DNA from: Luteococcus sp038433155
GTDB taxonomy: Bacteria > Actinomycetota > Actinomycetes > Propionibacteriales > Propionibacteriaceae
NCBI RefSeq assembly: GCF_038433155.1
Contig: NZ_JBCDMW010000011.1
Coordinates: 1 to 64,000 of the forward strand
Direction of reading: 5' to 3'
Length of the DNA stretch: 64,000 bases
Positions 32,205 through 40,629 of the stretch are shown here, in pieces (positions within the stretch are counted from its first letter, which is position 1; the number at the start of each line of letters is the position of its first letter). The position numbers and the translations under genes are program-made. Below the pieces are notes generated by a model. The model had not been told where the DNA came from, did no database searches, and worked only from the letters and a program-made list of their open reading frames with translations.

Positions 32205-34100
32205 TCAGTCCTCCTTGTCGTACAGGGAGTCGACGATGTGCGCGTACTTGCGGGCAATCACGTCGCGACGCACCTTCTGGGTGGGAGTGACACCCCCGTC
32301 GTCCACCTTGAACTCGTGGTCCAGGATGGCGAAGCGCTTGATGGTCTCCCAGCGTTCCAGCTTGGCATTGGCCTTGGCCATGAACCGCTCGATGGAGGCC
32401 TTGACCTCCGGCAGTTGGGTGAGCTCCTCGTAACTGGCGTGGGCGTGGCCATGGTTGCGGCCCCACCTCAGCAGCGCCTCCCGCTCCATGGTGACCAGGG
32501 CCACCATGTACTTGCGGTTCTCCCCCAGCGCGACGGCCTGGCTGACATAGGGGATGTTCGCGGTGATGGCATTCTCCACCTTCTGCGGGGCGACGTACTT
32601 GCCGCCGGAGCTCTTGATCAGGTCCCGCTTGCGATCGGTGATGAAGATGTAGCCGTCCTCATCCAGCTCGGCGACGTCACCGGTGTGGAACCAGCCGTCG
32701 GCATCCAACACTTCGGCGGTCTTCTCCGGCCGGTTGTGGTAGCCGCGGAAAACCAGGGGCCCGCGCAGCAGCATCTCCCCGTCGTCGGCAAAGCTGACCT
32801 CCATGCCGGGCACCACCGGCCCGATGCTGCCGAACTTGGCCGCCTCCGGCGGGTTGAGGATGCTGACGGTGGTCTCGGTGGAGCCGTAGCCCTCGATGAT
32901 GTGAATGCCCGCGGAGTAGAACCACTCGGTGACCTGGCTGGAAAGCTTCGCCGAGCCGGAGATCAGGAAGCGCATCTCGCCGCCCATGGTCTTCTTGAGC
33001 TTGTCGAAGACCAGCTTGTCGGCCACTCCGTAACGCATCTTCAGTCCGACGGGCATCGGCTGGCCCTCGTAGCGGTAGGCACGCGACTCGCGCCCCACGG
33101 CGAAGGCCCACCGGGCGATCCGGCCCTTGGCGCCGCCCTTGGGGCTGGCGGTCAGCACGGCGGCGCGGATCTTCTCGTAGATCCGCGGCACGCCGCACAT
33201 CACCGTCGGATGGGTCTCGGCCAGGCCCTGCACGATCCGGTCGGGTCGCCCGTCGATGGCGGTGGCGAAGCCATAGGCCCACTGGGCGGACAGCAAACAG
33301 TTGCCGAAGACATGAGACAGGGGCAGCCACAGATAGTGCCGGTCCTCCTCCGAGAGGAAGCCCATCCGCTTGAAGGCCTGCCCGACGTAGACCATGGAGA
33401 GGTGGGTCAGCTCGACGCCCTTGGGGCGGCCGGTGGTCCCGGAGGTGTAGATCAGGGTGGCGAGGCTCTCGGGGCCGATCCGCTCGATACTGCGGCGCAC
33501 CAGCTCCGCGTCGCCGGCCAGCGCCTCCCGGCCGCGGGCCCGCAGCTCGTCGAGGGTGATGACCCGCTGGTCCACCCGGTCGACCGCCTCCCGATCGTCG
33601 TCGATGATGATGATGTGACGCAGCTGGTCGTACAGCTCGTCGTCATGCGCCTGCACCTTGGACACCTGCTGCTGGTTCTCCGCAAACATCATCGTGGTGC
33701 CGGAGTCCTTGAGGATGTAGAGCTCGTCGTGGTCGGTGCAGTTCGGGTAGATGGCGGTCAGGGCGGCGCCGGAGCAGGCGATGGCCATGTCCGCCAGCAC
33801 CCACTCGTAGCGGGTGACCGCGGCGATGGCGACCCGATCCTCCGGCTGCACGCCCAGGGTGAGCAGGCCGGCCGCCAGCTCGTGCACCTCGTCGCGGAAG
33901 GTGCGGTAGTCCACCTCGCGCCAGGTCTCGGCATCCTTGGTGGCCTTCCGGCTGGGGACTAGGAAGGCAAGGCGGTCACCGGACTGCTCGACGCGGGCAT
34001 CCAGCGCGTGCGTCAGCGACGCAGGACACTGGCTCAGGACCTGCTCGCGCAGCTCCAGCGGGTTGGGCTCAGGCGTGTCACCAAACGTTTCGTTCACCAT
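32205..34100 (-). CDS. Long-chain fatty acid-CoA ligase (AMP-forming)
   Basis: ANL-superfamily adenylating enzyme of 631 residues that forms acyl-CoA from fatty acid, ATP and CoA. The AMP-binding P-loop is YTSGTTGRPKGVELTH near residue 240. The adenine motif GYGSTETT and the hinge/catalytic region HTGDVAELDEDGYIFITDRKRD follow, then IKSSGGKYVAPQ. The layout fits actinobacterial FadD15-like ligases. The downstream thioesterase follows after 4 bp. The upstream EcfT gene stops 101 bp away on the same strand. Confidence 0.93.
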   Translation of the reverse strand: MVNETFGDTPEPNPLELREQVLSQCPASLTHALDARVEQSGDRLAFLVPSRKATKDAETWREVDYRTFRDEVHELAAGLLTLGVQPEDRVAIAAVTRYEWVLADMAIACSGAALTAIYPNCTDHDELYILKDSGTTMMFAENQQQVSKVQAHDDELYDQLRHIIIIDDDREAVDRVDQRVITLDELRARGREALAGDAELVRRSIERIGPESLATLIYTSGTTGRPKGVELTHLSMVYVGQAFKRMGFLSEEDRHYLWLPLSHVFGNCLLSAQWAYGFATAIDGRPDRIVQGLAETHPTVMCGVPRIYEKIRAAVLTASPKGGAKGRIARWAFAVGRESRAYRYEGQPMPVGLKMRYGVADKLVFDKLKKTMGGEMRFLISGSAKLSSQVTEWFYSAGIHIIEGYGSTETTVSILNPPEAAKFGSIGPVVPGMEVSFADDGEMLLRGPLVFRGYHNRPEKTAEVLDADGWFHTGDVAELDEDGYIFITDRKRDLIKSSGGKYVAPQKVENAITANIPYVSQAVALGENRKYMVALVTMEREALLRWGRNHGHAHASYEELTQLPEVKASIERFMAKANAKLERWETIKRFAILDHEFKVDDGGVTPTQKVRRDVIARKYAHIVDSLYDKED

Positions 34101-34201
34101 GCGACCCTATCGGTCCGTCCCTGAGAGCCTCCGGAGGCGCAGTGCGTGCCCGCGCCATCGTGGCCGGAGTCTGCCGGACAACAACGACGGCGGCGGCGCC
34201 G

Positions 34202-34810
34202 TCAGTCGTCGATACCGCGGGCCGCGAGGGCTTCCCCCAGGGCATCGGCGTCGCGCAAGGAGCGCACCACCAGTGGGACGGCGAAGGCGCGCAGGCTGAA
34301 CTGGCCCAGGCGTGCCATCTGCGCCTCCTTCACCTCCGCGGCGATCGCGGCCACCAACGGCACGCAGCGGATCCCCAGGTTCAGCATCAGACCGACGCGC
34401 TCCGGGTCCACCCCGAAGCGGCGCAGCGGCCCGCAACAGCGCACCACCACGTCGATCAGTGCCGTGGTGCGGGTGGTCAGGGTGACCAGCGCGGCGGCCA
34501 GCACCAGCACCACGATCATCCCGGTGATGGCCACGGCCTGTCGCCAGCCCAGGCTCCAGGTCTGGAAGACGGCGGTGAAGGCCAGCAGCAAGAGCATCGG
34601 GCGGGCCTGCTGCCACGCCACCTTCGGCCCGAAGCCGCCCAGGGGGTAGAGCGCCAGCACAGCGGCCAGGCAGCCGAGGACCACGTACCACCAGCCCTGC
34701 AACCAGACCGACGCGGCCCCCAGCACCACCAGCGCCAACAGCTTGGCTCCGGCCGGCATCCGATGGATGACACTGTCGCCCGGCCGGTACAGCCCCAACG
34801 TGGAGCGCAT
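34202..34810 (-). CDS. ECF transporter transmembrane component T (BioN-like)
   Basis: Membrane coupling subunit of an energy-coupling factor ABC transporter, 202 residues with about five hydrophobic helices. The family's C-terminal Ala-Arg-Gly coupling motif appears as ALAARGI at the end, and a related segment lies before it. Its start overlaps the ATPase stop by one base, so translation is coupled. With BioY upstream it forms a complete biotin importer. Confidence 0.88.
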   Translation of the reverse strand: MRSTLGLYRPGDSVIHRMPAGAKLLALVVLGAASVWLQGWWYVVLGCLAAVLALYPLGGFGPKVAWQQARPMLLLLAFTAVFQTWSLGWRQAVAITGMIVVLVLAAALVTLTTRTTALIDVVVRCCGPLRRFGVDPERVGLMLNLGIRCVPLVAAIAAEVKEAQMARLGQFSLRAFAVPLVVRSLRDADALGEALAARGIDD

Positions 34811-35502
34811 CAGGCCTCCATCAGTCGTCGGTAGTGGGCCACGGAGCTGGCCGGATCGCCGTCGGCCACCAACCGACCCTGGTCGAAGACCAGCACCCGC
34901 TCGAAGTCGTCAAGCAGGTGCAGGTGGTGGGTGGCCAACACCACGGTGGCCTCGACGGTGTCGATGATCCGGCCGATCTGGTTGGCATTGCGGATGTCCA
35001 GCAACGTGGTGGGCTCATCCATCACGATCAGCTCCGGCTCGGTGATCAGCACCGCGGCCAGGGCCTCCAACTGCTTCTGCCCGCCGGAGAGCAACTGGGC
35101 AGGATGGTCCCGGTGGCCCAGCAGCCCAAACCTGTCCAGCAACCCGTCCACCCGCCGGTCGACCTCGTCGGCGGGCAGGCCCGACTTCCGCAGACCGAAG
35201 GCGACGTCCTCCGCGACGGTGGGCATGATGATCTGGTTGTCCGGGTCGGTGAACAGAAAGCCGACCAGCTTGCGGATGGCCTTCGCGTCCTTGGCGGTGT
35301 CCAGCCCGTTGACCAGCAGCCGCCCCTCACTGGGCAGCACCAGCCCGTTGAGCATCCGCAGGAAGGTGGACTTGCCGGAGCCGTTGTGCCCGATCACGCC
35401 GATCCGACGCTCGGTCAGGGTGACGTCGACGCCCTGGAGCACCACCCGACGGGTGCTGCCCTCGCCGTAGGCGTGTCCGACGCCCCGCGCCTCGATCTTC
35501 AT
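34810..35502 (-). CDS. ECF transporter ATP-binding protein (BioM/EcfA-like)
   Basis: ABC ATPase of 230 residues energising vitamin uptake. Walker A is GHNGSGKST, the signature is LLSGGQKQ, and Walker B is LIVMDEPTTLLD; the switch His is in LATHHLHL. It lies 79 bp downstream of bioY and overlaps the EcfT gene by one base. As only one ATPase gene is present, it probably works as a homodimer, as in BioMNY systems. Confidence 0.92.
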   Translation of the reverse strand: MKIEARGVGHAYGEGSTRRVVLQGVDVTLTERRIGVIGHNGSGKSTFLRMLNGLVLPSEGRLLVNGLDTAKDAKAIRKLVGFLFTDPDNQIIMPTVAEDVAFGLRKSGLPADEVDRRVDGLLDRFGLLGHRDHPAQLLSGGQKQLEALAAVLITEPELIVMDEPTTLLDIRNANQIGRIIDTVEATVVLATHHLHLLDDFERVLVFDQGRLVADGDPASSVAHYRRLMEA

Positions 35503-35581
35503 CCGGATTCTCCTGTCAGCTGGCGATCAGCACGACGGTTGCCCCACCACCCATGGGCCGATGGCGGGCGGGGTCCATCAC

Positions 35582-36148
35582 TCAGCGCTGGCGCAGCAGG
35601 CCGGGGTAGGCGCGGTGGACGCCGGCGGCCACCAGGGCGGTGAGCACTGCCTTGATCGAATCGCCGATCAGGAAGGGGGCATTGGCCACCGCTACGGCCT
35701 TGAGCGACATCTGAAGGCGCAGGTACATGCCGATGATTCCGAAGAAGTACATCACGACGATACCGCCGATCACGTTGAACAGAATGCCCAGCGGCACCGA
35801 ATAGGGGGCTCCGCGCCGTTCGGTCAGCTTGCCGATGACCCACGGGGAGACCACGTAGCCGATCAGGAAACCGACGGTCGGCCCGGCGAAGACCCCGAGT
35901 CCGCCCCGTCCACCGGCCAGGAAGGGCAGGCCCACCGCCACCAGCACCATCAGCAGCAGTTGGGAAAGCATGCCGCGGCGGGCTCCCAGGATGGCGCCGG
36001 CCAACATGACGCCCAGCGACTGGGCGGTGATCGGCACTGGGGACAGGCCCGTGTGGATCGGCGGCAGGAAGCCGAGCACTGCCGTGATGCCGGCGAAGAC
36101 GGCGATCAGGGCGAGGTCACGCGAGGTGGAACGACTGGTGGTGGCCAT
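35582..36148 (-). CDS. bioY: BioY biotin transporter S component
   Basis: Substrate-binding membrane subunit for biotin, 188 residues, six hydrophobic segments. Family landmarks are VPITAQSLGVMLAGAILGARRG and the FAGPTVGFLIGY stretch. The start at 36148 is set by a GGGAG box and by the family N-terminus; the frame upstream is unconserved. The dyad TTGAACAGCGTTCAA, 31 bp upstream, probably controls the bioY-ecfA-ecfT unit in response to biotin. Confidence 0.94.
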   Translation of the reverse strand: MATTSRSTSRDLALIAVFAGITAVLGFLPPIHTGLSPVPITAQSLGVMLAGAILGARRGMLSQLLLMVLVAVGLPFLAGGRGGLGVFAGPTVGFLIGYVVSPWVIGKLTERRGAPYSVPLGILFNVIGGIVVMYFFGIIGMYLRLQMSLKAVAVANAPFLIGDSIKAVLTALVAAGVHRAYPGLLRQR

Positions 36149-36178
36149 GGGTGGTTCTCCCGGGGAAATCGCAAACGA

Positions 36179-36193
36179 TTGAACAGCGTTCAA
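36179..36193. promoter_or_regulatory. BioQ-like operator upstream of bioY
   Basis: TTGAACAGCGTTCAA is a perfect inverted repeat with 6-bp arms and a 3-bp centre. The TetR-type biotin regulator BioQ of Corynebacterium and Mycobacterium binds a TGAAC-N3-GTTnnA-like palindrome, which this matches closely. No bioQ gene is in the window, so the repressor would act from elsewhere. Confidence 0.6.
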
Positions 36194-36304
36194 ATCATGC
36201 ACCCTTCCCCGAGGAAGTCCAAGCCAGCCCGCCATTCGGGAATATGGGTGACGATATAGCGGGGGTCTTGGGGAAGTGAAGTCCTGGCCCGGTAGGGTGA
36301 TCCC

Positions 36305-36763
36305 ATGGCCAACTCCGAGGAACCCCAGTGGCTGGACGCCGAGCAGCAGCGGATCTGGCGGAGCTGGCTGCTGGCAGTCGCCCGGGTGGACAACTACCTT
36401 GACCAGGACCTGCGGCGCCACGGGCTGGACCTGGCCGAGTACGAGATCCTCGTCGTGCTGTCCGAGGCGGAGAAACGTCAGTTGCGGATGAGCGAGCTGG
36501 CCGAGCTGGTGCACCAGTCCCGTTCCCGCCTGACCCACGCCATCGCCCGGATGGAGAAGTCACACTGGGTGGAGCGGTGTTCCGCCCCCGAGGATCGGCG
36601 TGGCGTGATTGCCAAGCTCACCAACCGTGGCTACAAGCTGCTGGAGGAAGCGGCCCCCAGCCACGTCGCCGCGGTCCGGCGGATCCTGGTTGACGCCGCG
36701 GACCCGGAGGATTTCAAGGCTCTGGGACGGGTGATGCAGGCGGTGCTGGCGGTGGAAGACTGA
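36305..36763 (+). CDS. MarR-family transcriptional regulator
   Basis: Winged-helix regulator of 152 residues. The recognition region is seen in LRMSELAELVHQSRSRLTHAIARMEKSHWVER, followed by the wing RRGVIAKLTNRGYKLLEEA. It is transcribed with the following hydroxyacid dehydrogenase gene, whose GTG lies 4 bp after its stop. That suggests it governs that gene, although autoregulated MarR genes often simply precede a neighbour. No clear operator is visible; upstream is an AT-richer stretch with GATATAG. Confidence 0.9.
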   Translation: MANSEEPQWLDAEQQRIWRSWLLAVARVDNYLDQDLRRHGLDLAEYEILVVLSEAEKRQLRMSELAELVHQSRSRLTHAIARMEKSHWVERCSAPEDRRGVIAKLTNRGYKLLEEAAPSHVAAVRRILVDAADPEDFKALGRVMQAVLAVED

Positions 36764-36767
36764 GGGG

Positions 36768-39728
36768 GTGACCCAGCTCAGTTCCCCCCTCGACGACTTC
36801 CTGGCCCAGCCCGGCATCGCTGACTGCACCGACGCCAGCACCCTGACCCGGGCCCTCTATTCCACCGACGCCTCGATCTACCGCGTCGTGCCACAGGCCG
36901 TCGCCCGGCCGCGCACCGTCGACGAGCTGACCCGGGTGGTCCAGGCCGCCCTGCAGGTGGGCCTGCCGATCGTGCCCCGCGGCGCCGGTACTTCCTGCGC
37001 CGGCAATGCCGTCGGCGAGGGGCTGGTGATCGACGTCGCCCGCCACCTGAACGCCATTGGGCGGATCGACCCCCAGGCCCGCACCGCCGTGGTGCAGCCA
37101 GGCGTCGTGCAGCAGGCCCTGCAGGTGGCTGCCCGGCCCCATGGCCTGCGCTTCGGGCCCGATCCGTCGACGGCGACCCGCTGCACCATCGGCGGGATGA
37201 TCGGCAACAATGCCTGCGGCCCGCGCGCGCTGGGCTATGGCCGCAGCGCGGACAATGTCGTGGCCCTCGACGTGATCACCGGAACCGGCGAGCTGGTCCG
37301 GCTGGGTGAGGGCGGCAGGGATGCCGCTCCCCTGCCCGCCCTGCGGGACCTCGTCGCCGCCAACCTGGGCACGATCCGCACCGAGTTCGGCCACTTCTCG
37401 CGCCAGGTCTCCGGCTACTCGCTGGAGCACCTCCTGCCGGAAAAGGGTTTTGACGTCGCCAGGTTCTTCGCCGGCACCGAGGGGACCTTGGGCTTGATCA
37501 CCTCCGCCACGGTCCGACTGGTTGCCGACGCCCCGGTCAGCATGATGGTGGCGCTGGGTTACGCGTCCATGCCGGAGGCGGCCGACGACATGCCGACCAT
37601 CCTGCAGCACTCCCCCGTGGCCTGCGAGGGCATGGACCGGCGGATCTACGACGTGGTCGAGCGTCAACACGGTGCGGCCGCCCTGCCAGACCTGCCGCGG
37701 GGCGACGGCTGGGTCTTCGTCGAGTTGGTCGGCGACGACGAGGCCAGCGTGCGGGAACGCTGCCACGCTCTGGTGTCTGACTGCCACGCCCTGGAGGGCT
37801 GGGTGGTGGACGACGCCGCGCTGGCCGGCCAGCTGTGGAAGATCCGCGCCGACGGCGCCGGCCTGGCCGGGGTCAGCCTGGACAACCCGGCCTATGCCGG
37901 CTGGGAGGATGCCGCCGTGCCGCCCGCAAGGCTGGGTGACTACCTGCGCGAGTTCGACGCGCTGCTGGGCGAGCACGGCCTGCAGGGGCTCCCCTATGGC
38001 CACTTCGGCGACGGTTGCGTGCACTGCCGGATCGACTTCCCACTGGACCAGGCCGACGGGCCCCGTCGCTACCGGGAGTTCGTGGAGCAGGCGGCGGCGC
38101 TGGCCGCCCGGCACGGCGGCTCGATGAGCGGTGAGCACGGCGACGGCCGGGCCCGCTCCGCGCTGCTTCCCGCGATGTACTCGCCGGAGGCCCTGTCGTT
38201 GTTCGGGCAGGTCAAGCAGCTCTTCGACCCGAACAACCTGCTCAACCCGGGCGTCCTGACCGACCCCGTGCCGGTGGAGGCGGACATCCGGGTGGCGGCG
38301 ACGGTGAACTCGCCACTGCGGCTGGAGGACCCGGACTTCGTCACCGCCGTGCACCAGTGCACCGGCGTCGGCAAGTGCCTGGCCGATTCCACCTCCGGCG
38401 GCGGCGTGATGTGCCCGAGCTTCCAGGCCACCCGGGAGGAGAAGGACTCCACCCGCGGCCGAGCCCGGGTGCTGCAGGAGATGGTCAACGGTTCGTTGGT
38501 GGCGCAGGGTTGGCGCTCGCCCGAGGTGCACGAGGCGCTGGATCTTTGCCTGAGCTGCAAGGGCTGCTCGTCGGACTGCCCGACGGGCATCGACATGCCC
38601 TCCTACAAGTCCCGGGTGCTGTACGAGAGCTACCGGGGCCGGCTTCGCCCGATGAGCCACTACGCGCTCGGCTGGTTGCCGCGCTGGGGCCGCCTGGTGA
38701 CCAAGGTTCCCGGGGTGGGTGGCATCGCAAACCTGGGCACCCAGTTGCCCGGCACCAAGCACCTGATCCGTTGGGCCGCCGGGGTGGACCAGCGTCGCCC
38801 GATGCCCGAGTTCCGGGTCGACGGCAGCGCCCGCAAGGCGGGCGCCGCGCTGGCGTCGGGATCGGTGGCCGAGCTTCTCTCCACGACGACCGAGCCTGTC
38901 GAGGCCTCGTCGTCAGAGCCTGTCGAGGCCACCCAGCACACCGACGACACGACGCCCAGCCCGTATGAGCCCACGGCGGCCGAGTCCAACCCCAGCACGA
39001 TGGCCGAGCCTGTCGAGGCCCCTGCGTCGAAGCCCGTAGTCATCTGGGTGGACTCCTTCACCGATGCCTTCGTCGGCAACCAGCTCGCCGGCCTGGTGCA
39101 GACCCTGGTCCGCACCGGTTTCGAGCCGCGGGTGCTGCAGGAGAATGCCTGCTGCGGTCTGACCTGGATCACCACCGGCCAGCTCGACGGCGCGCGCAAG
39201 CAGCTCCGCAATGCGCTGGACATCCTCCATCCGATCGTCGAGGCGGGGATCCCGATCGTCGGGCTGGAGCCCAGCTGCATGGCCGTGTGGCGCAGCGACG
39301 CCAAGGAGCTGCTGCACGGCGACGAGCGGGTGCAGCCGGTGGCCGATGGGATCCACACTCTGGCGGAGCTGCTGTCCACCGTCGAGGACCTGGAGCTGCC
39401 GGACCTGTCGGGGCACACCGTCATCGCGCAGCCGCACTGCCACCACTCCTCCGTCCTCGGGTGGGCCGCCGATGCGGCCATCCTGGAGCGGACCGGCGCC
39501 GAGGTCATCACGCTGGGCGGCTGCTGTGGTCTGGCCGGCAACTTCGGCGTCGAGAAGGGTCACTACGAGGTGAGCGTGAAGGTGGCCGAGCACGACCTGC
39601 TGCCCGCCCTGCACAAGCACCCCGATGCGATCGTGCTGGCCGACGGTTTCAGCTGCCGCAAGCAGGTGAAGGACCTGGAAGCTCGCGACGCGATGACCCT
39701 GGGCGAGCTGCTGGCGGCTCACCGCTGA
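36768..39728 (+). CDS. FAD- and Fe-S-binding D-2-hydroxyacid (D-lactate/glycolate) dehydrogenase
   Basis: Large respiratory-type oxidoreductase, 986 residues, fusing the FAD subunit and the Fe-S/CCG subunit of glycolate oxidase-like enzymes. Residues 40-180 form the FAD domain (RGAGTSCAGNAVG, GGMIGNNACG). Residues about 230-500 are the FAD-oxidase C domain, with HFGDGCVHCRIDF and GEHGDGRARS. Two 4Fe-4S motifs lie near 529 (CTGVGKC) and 594 (CLSCKGCSSDCP). Two CCG motifs lie near 794 and 918. Oxidation of D-lactate to pyruvate is the most common role. A linker at about 705-765 is built from three EPVEA-coding repeat copies. GTG start; no membrane segment. Confidence 0.92.
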   Translation: MTQLSSPLDDFLAQPGIADCTDASTLTRALYSTDASIYRVVPQAVARPRTVDELTRVVQAALQVGLPIVPRGAGTSCAGNAVGEGLVIDVARHLNAIGRIDPQARTAVVQPGVVQQALQVAARPHGLRFGPDPSTATRCTIGGMIGNNACGPRALGYGRSADNVVALDVITGTGELVRLGEGGRDAAPLPALRDLVAANLGTIRTEFGHFSRQVSGYSLEHLLPEKGFDVARFFAGTEGTLGLITSATVRLVADAPVSMMVALGYASMPEAADDMPTILQHSPVACEGMDRRIYDVVERQHGAAALPDLPRGDGWVFVELVGDDEASVRERCHALVSDCHALEGWVVDDAALAGQLWKIRADGAGLAGVSLDNPAYAGWEDAAVPPARLGDYLREFDALLGEHGLQGLPYGHFGDGCVHCRIDFPLDQADGPRRYREFVEQAAALAARHGGSMSGEHGDGRARSALLPAMYSPEALSLFGQVKQLFDPNNLLNPGVLTDPVPVEADIRVAATVNSPLRLEDPDFVTAVHQCTGVGKCLADSTSGGGVMCPSFQATREEKDSTRGRARVLQEMVNGSLVAQGWRSPEVHEALDLCLSCKGCSSDCPTGIDMPSYKSRVLYESYRGRLRPMSHYALGWLPRWGRLVTKVPGVGGIANLGTQLPGTKHLIRWAAGVDQRRPMPEFRVDGSARKAGAALASGSVAELLSTTTEPVEASSSEPVEATQHTDDTTPSPYEPTAAESNPSTMAEPVEAPASKPVVIWVDSFTDAFVGNQLAGLVQTLVRTGFEPRVLQENACCGLTWITTGQLDGARKQLRNALDILHPIVEAGIPIVGLEPSCMAVWRSDAKELLHGDERVQPVADGIHTLAELLSTVEDLELPDLSGHTVIAQPHCHHSSVLGWAADAAILERTGAEVITLGGCCGLAGNFGVEKGHYEVSVKVAEHDLLPALHKHPDAIVLADGFSCRKQVKDLEARDAMTLGELLAAHR
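38891..39020. repeat. Three EPVE-coding repeat copies inside the dehydrogenase gene
   Basis: CGAGCCTGTCGAGG occurs at 38891, as AGAGCCTGTCGAGG at 38916 and again at 39006, each read in the same frame as Glu-Pro-Val-Glu-Ala. They lie in a Ser/Thr/Pro-rich linker between the Fe-S domain and the CCG domain, a place where insertions would be tolerated. The same element in the same frame occurs in larC. Confidence 0.8.
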
Positions 39729-39769
39729 GCAATCCGGAACAACCACGCCGCCCGCTGGGTTGAGCGGGC

Positions 39770-40513
39770 ATGGAGATTGACATCTGGTCCGACATTGCCT
39801 GCCCGTGGTGCTTCATCGGGCTCACCCGTTTCCAGCGGGTGCTCGACGGATTCGAGCATCGCGGCGAGGTGAGCGTGCGGCTGCACAGCTACCAGCTGGA
39901 TCCGGCGCTCCCGGAGAGTTTCGACGGCACGGAGGCCGACTACCTGGCCGCCAGCAAGCAGATGCCGAAGGAACAGGTGGAGCACATGGTCGAGCAGGTC
40001 CGCGCCGCCGGCGCCACGGAGGGCCTGGTACTGGACTTCGACGCGCTGCGGGTGGCCAACAGCCGTCGCGCGCACCGGCTGCTGCACGCCGCGCGCATCG
40101 AGGACCAGCACGGCCACAGCGTGCACCGGCTCAAGATAGCCTTGCTCAAGGCCCACTTCACCGACGGGGAGTCGATCGCGGATCACGAGGTGCTGGTCCG
40201 GCTCGCCGTCGATTCCGGTCTGGCAGAGGAGGCGGCCCGGCAGGCCGTCGGCGACGGACCGATTGCCGAGAAGCTGGACCAGGCGGTGCAGAACGACATG
40301 AACCTTGCCGGACAGCTGGGCATCCAGGGCGTCCCCTTCTTCGTGCTCGCCAACAAGTACGGCATTTCCGGCGCCCAACCCGCCGAGGTCTTCGAGCAGG
40401 CCCTGGCCCAGGTGTGGGGCGAGCTGCACCCGCGGGTCCAGCCGCTGGCCGTCGCCGGGCTGGAGGGTCTGGACGCCTCGGGCCCCGCCTGCGGCCCTGA
40501 CGGGTGTGCCTGA
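39770..40513 (+). CDS. FrnE-like DsbA-family oxidoreductase
   Basis: Thioredoxin-fold protein of 247 residues, DsbA/FrnE family, cytoplasmic (no signal peptide). The redox motif CPWC is at residues 13-16 (SDIACPWCFIG), and the conserved cis-Pro loop is GIQGVPFFVL near 185-195. The C-terminal CGPDGCA adds two further cysteines. In Deinococcus FrnE helps survival under oxidative stress. It follows the dehydrogenase gene after 41 bp and is closed by a terminator at 40562. Confidence 0.92.
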   Translation: MEIDIWSDIACPWCFIGLTRFQRVLDGFEHRGEVSVRLHSYQLDPALPESFDGTEADYLAASKQMPKEQVEHMVEQVRAAGATEGLVLDFDALRVANSRRAHRLLHAARIEDQHGHSVHRLKIALLKAHFTDGESIADHEVLVRLAVDSGLAEEAARQAVGDGPIAEKLDQAVQNDMNLAGQLGIQGVPFFVLANKYGISGAQPAEVFEQALAQVWGELHPRVQPLAVAGLEGLDASGPACGPDGCA

Positions 40514-40561
40514 GCCGGGGTCGCGATCTCCCCGGCCCCCACTGCGCAGCCGCAAAGTGCT

Positions 40562-40587
40562 GGGGCAGCCGCTGCATCGGCTGCCCC
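40562..40587. terminator. Terminator between convergent frnE-like and MFS genes
   Basis: GGGGCAGCCG at 40562-40571 pairs perfectly with 40578-40587 around CTGCAT. It lies between stops at 40513 and 40630 and can serve both strands. Confidence 0.8.
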
Positions 40588-40629
40588 TGACACCAACGGC
40601 TGCGCGGTGGTATCAGACCCGACGGGCGT

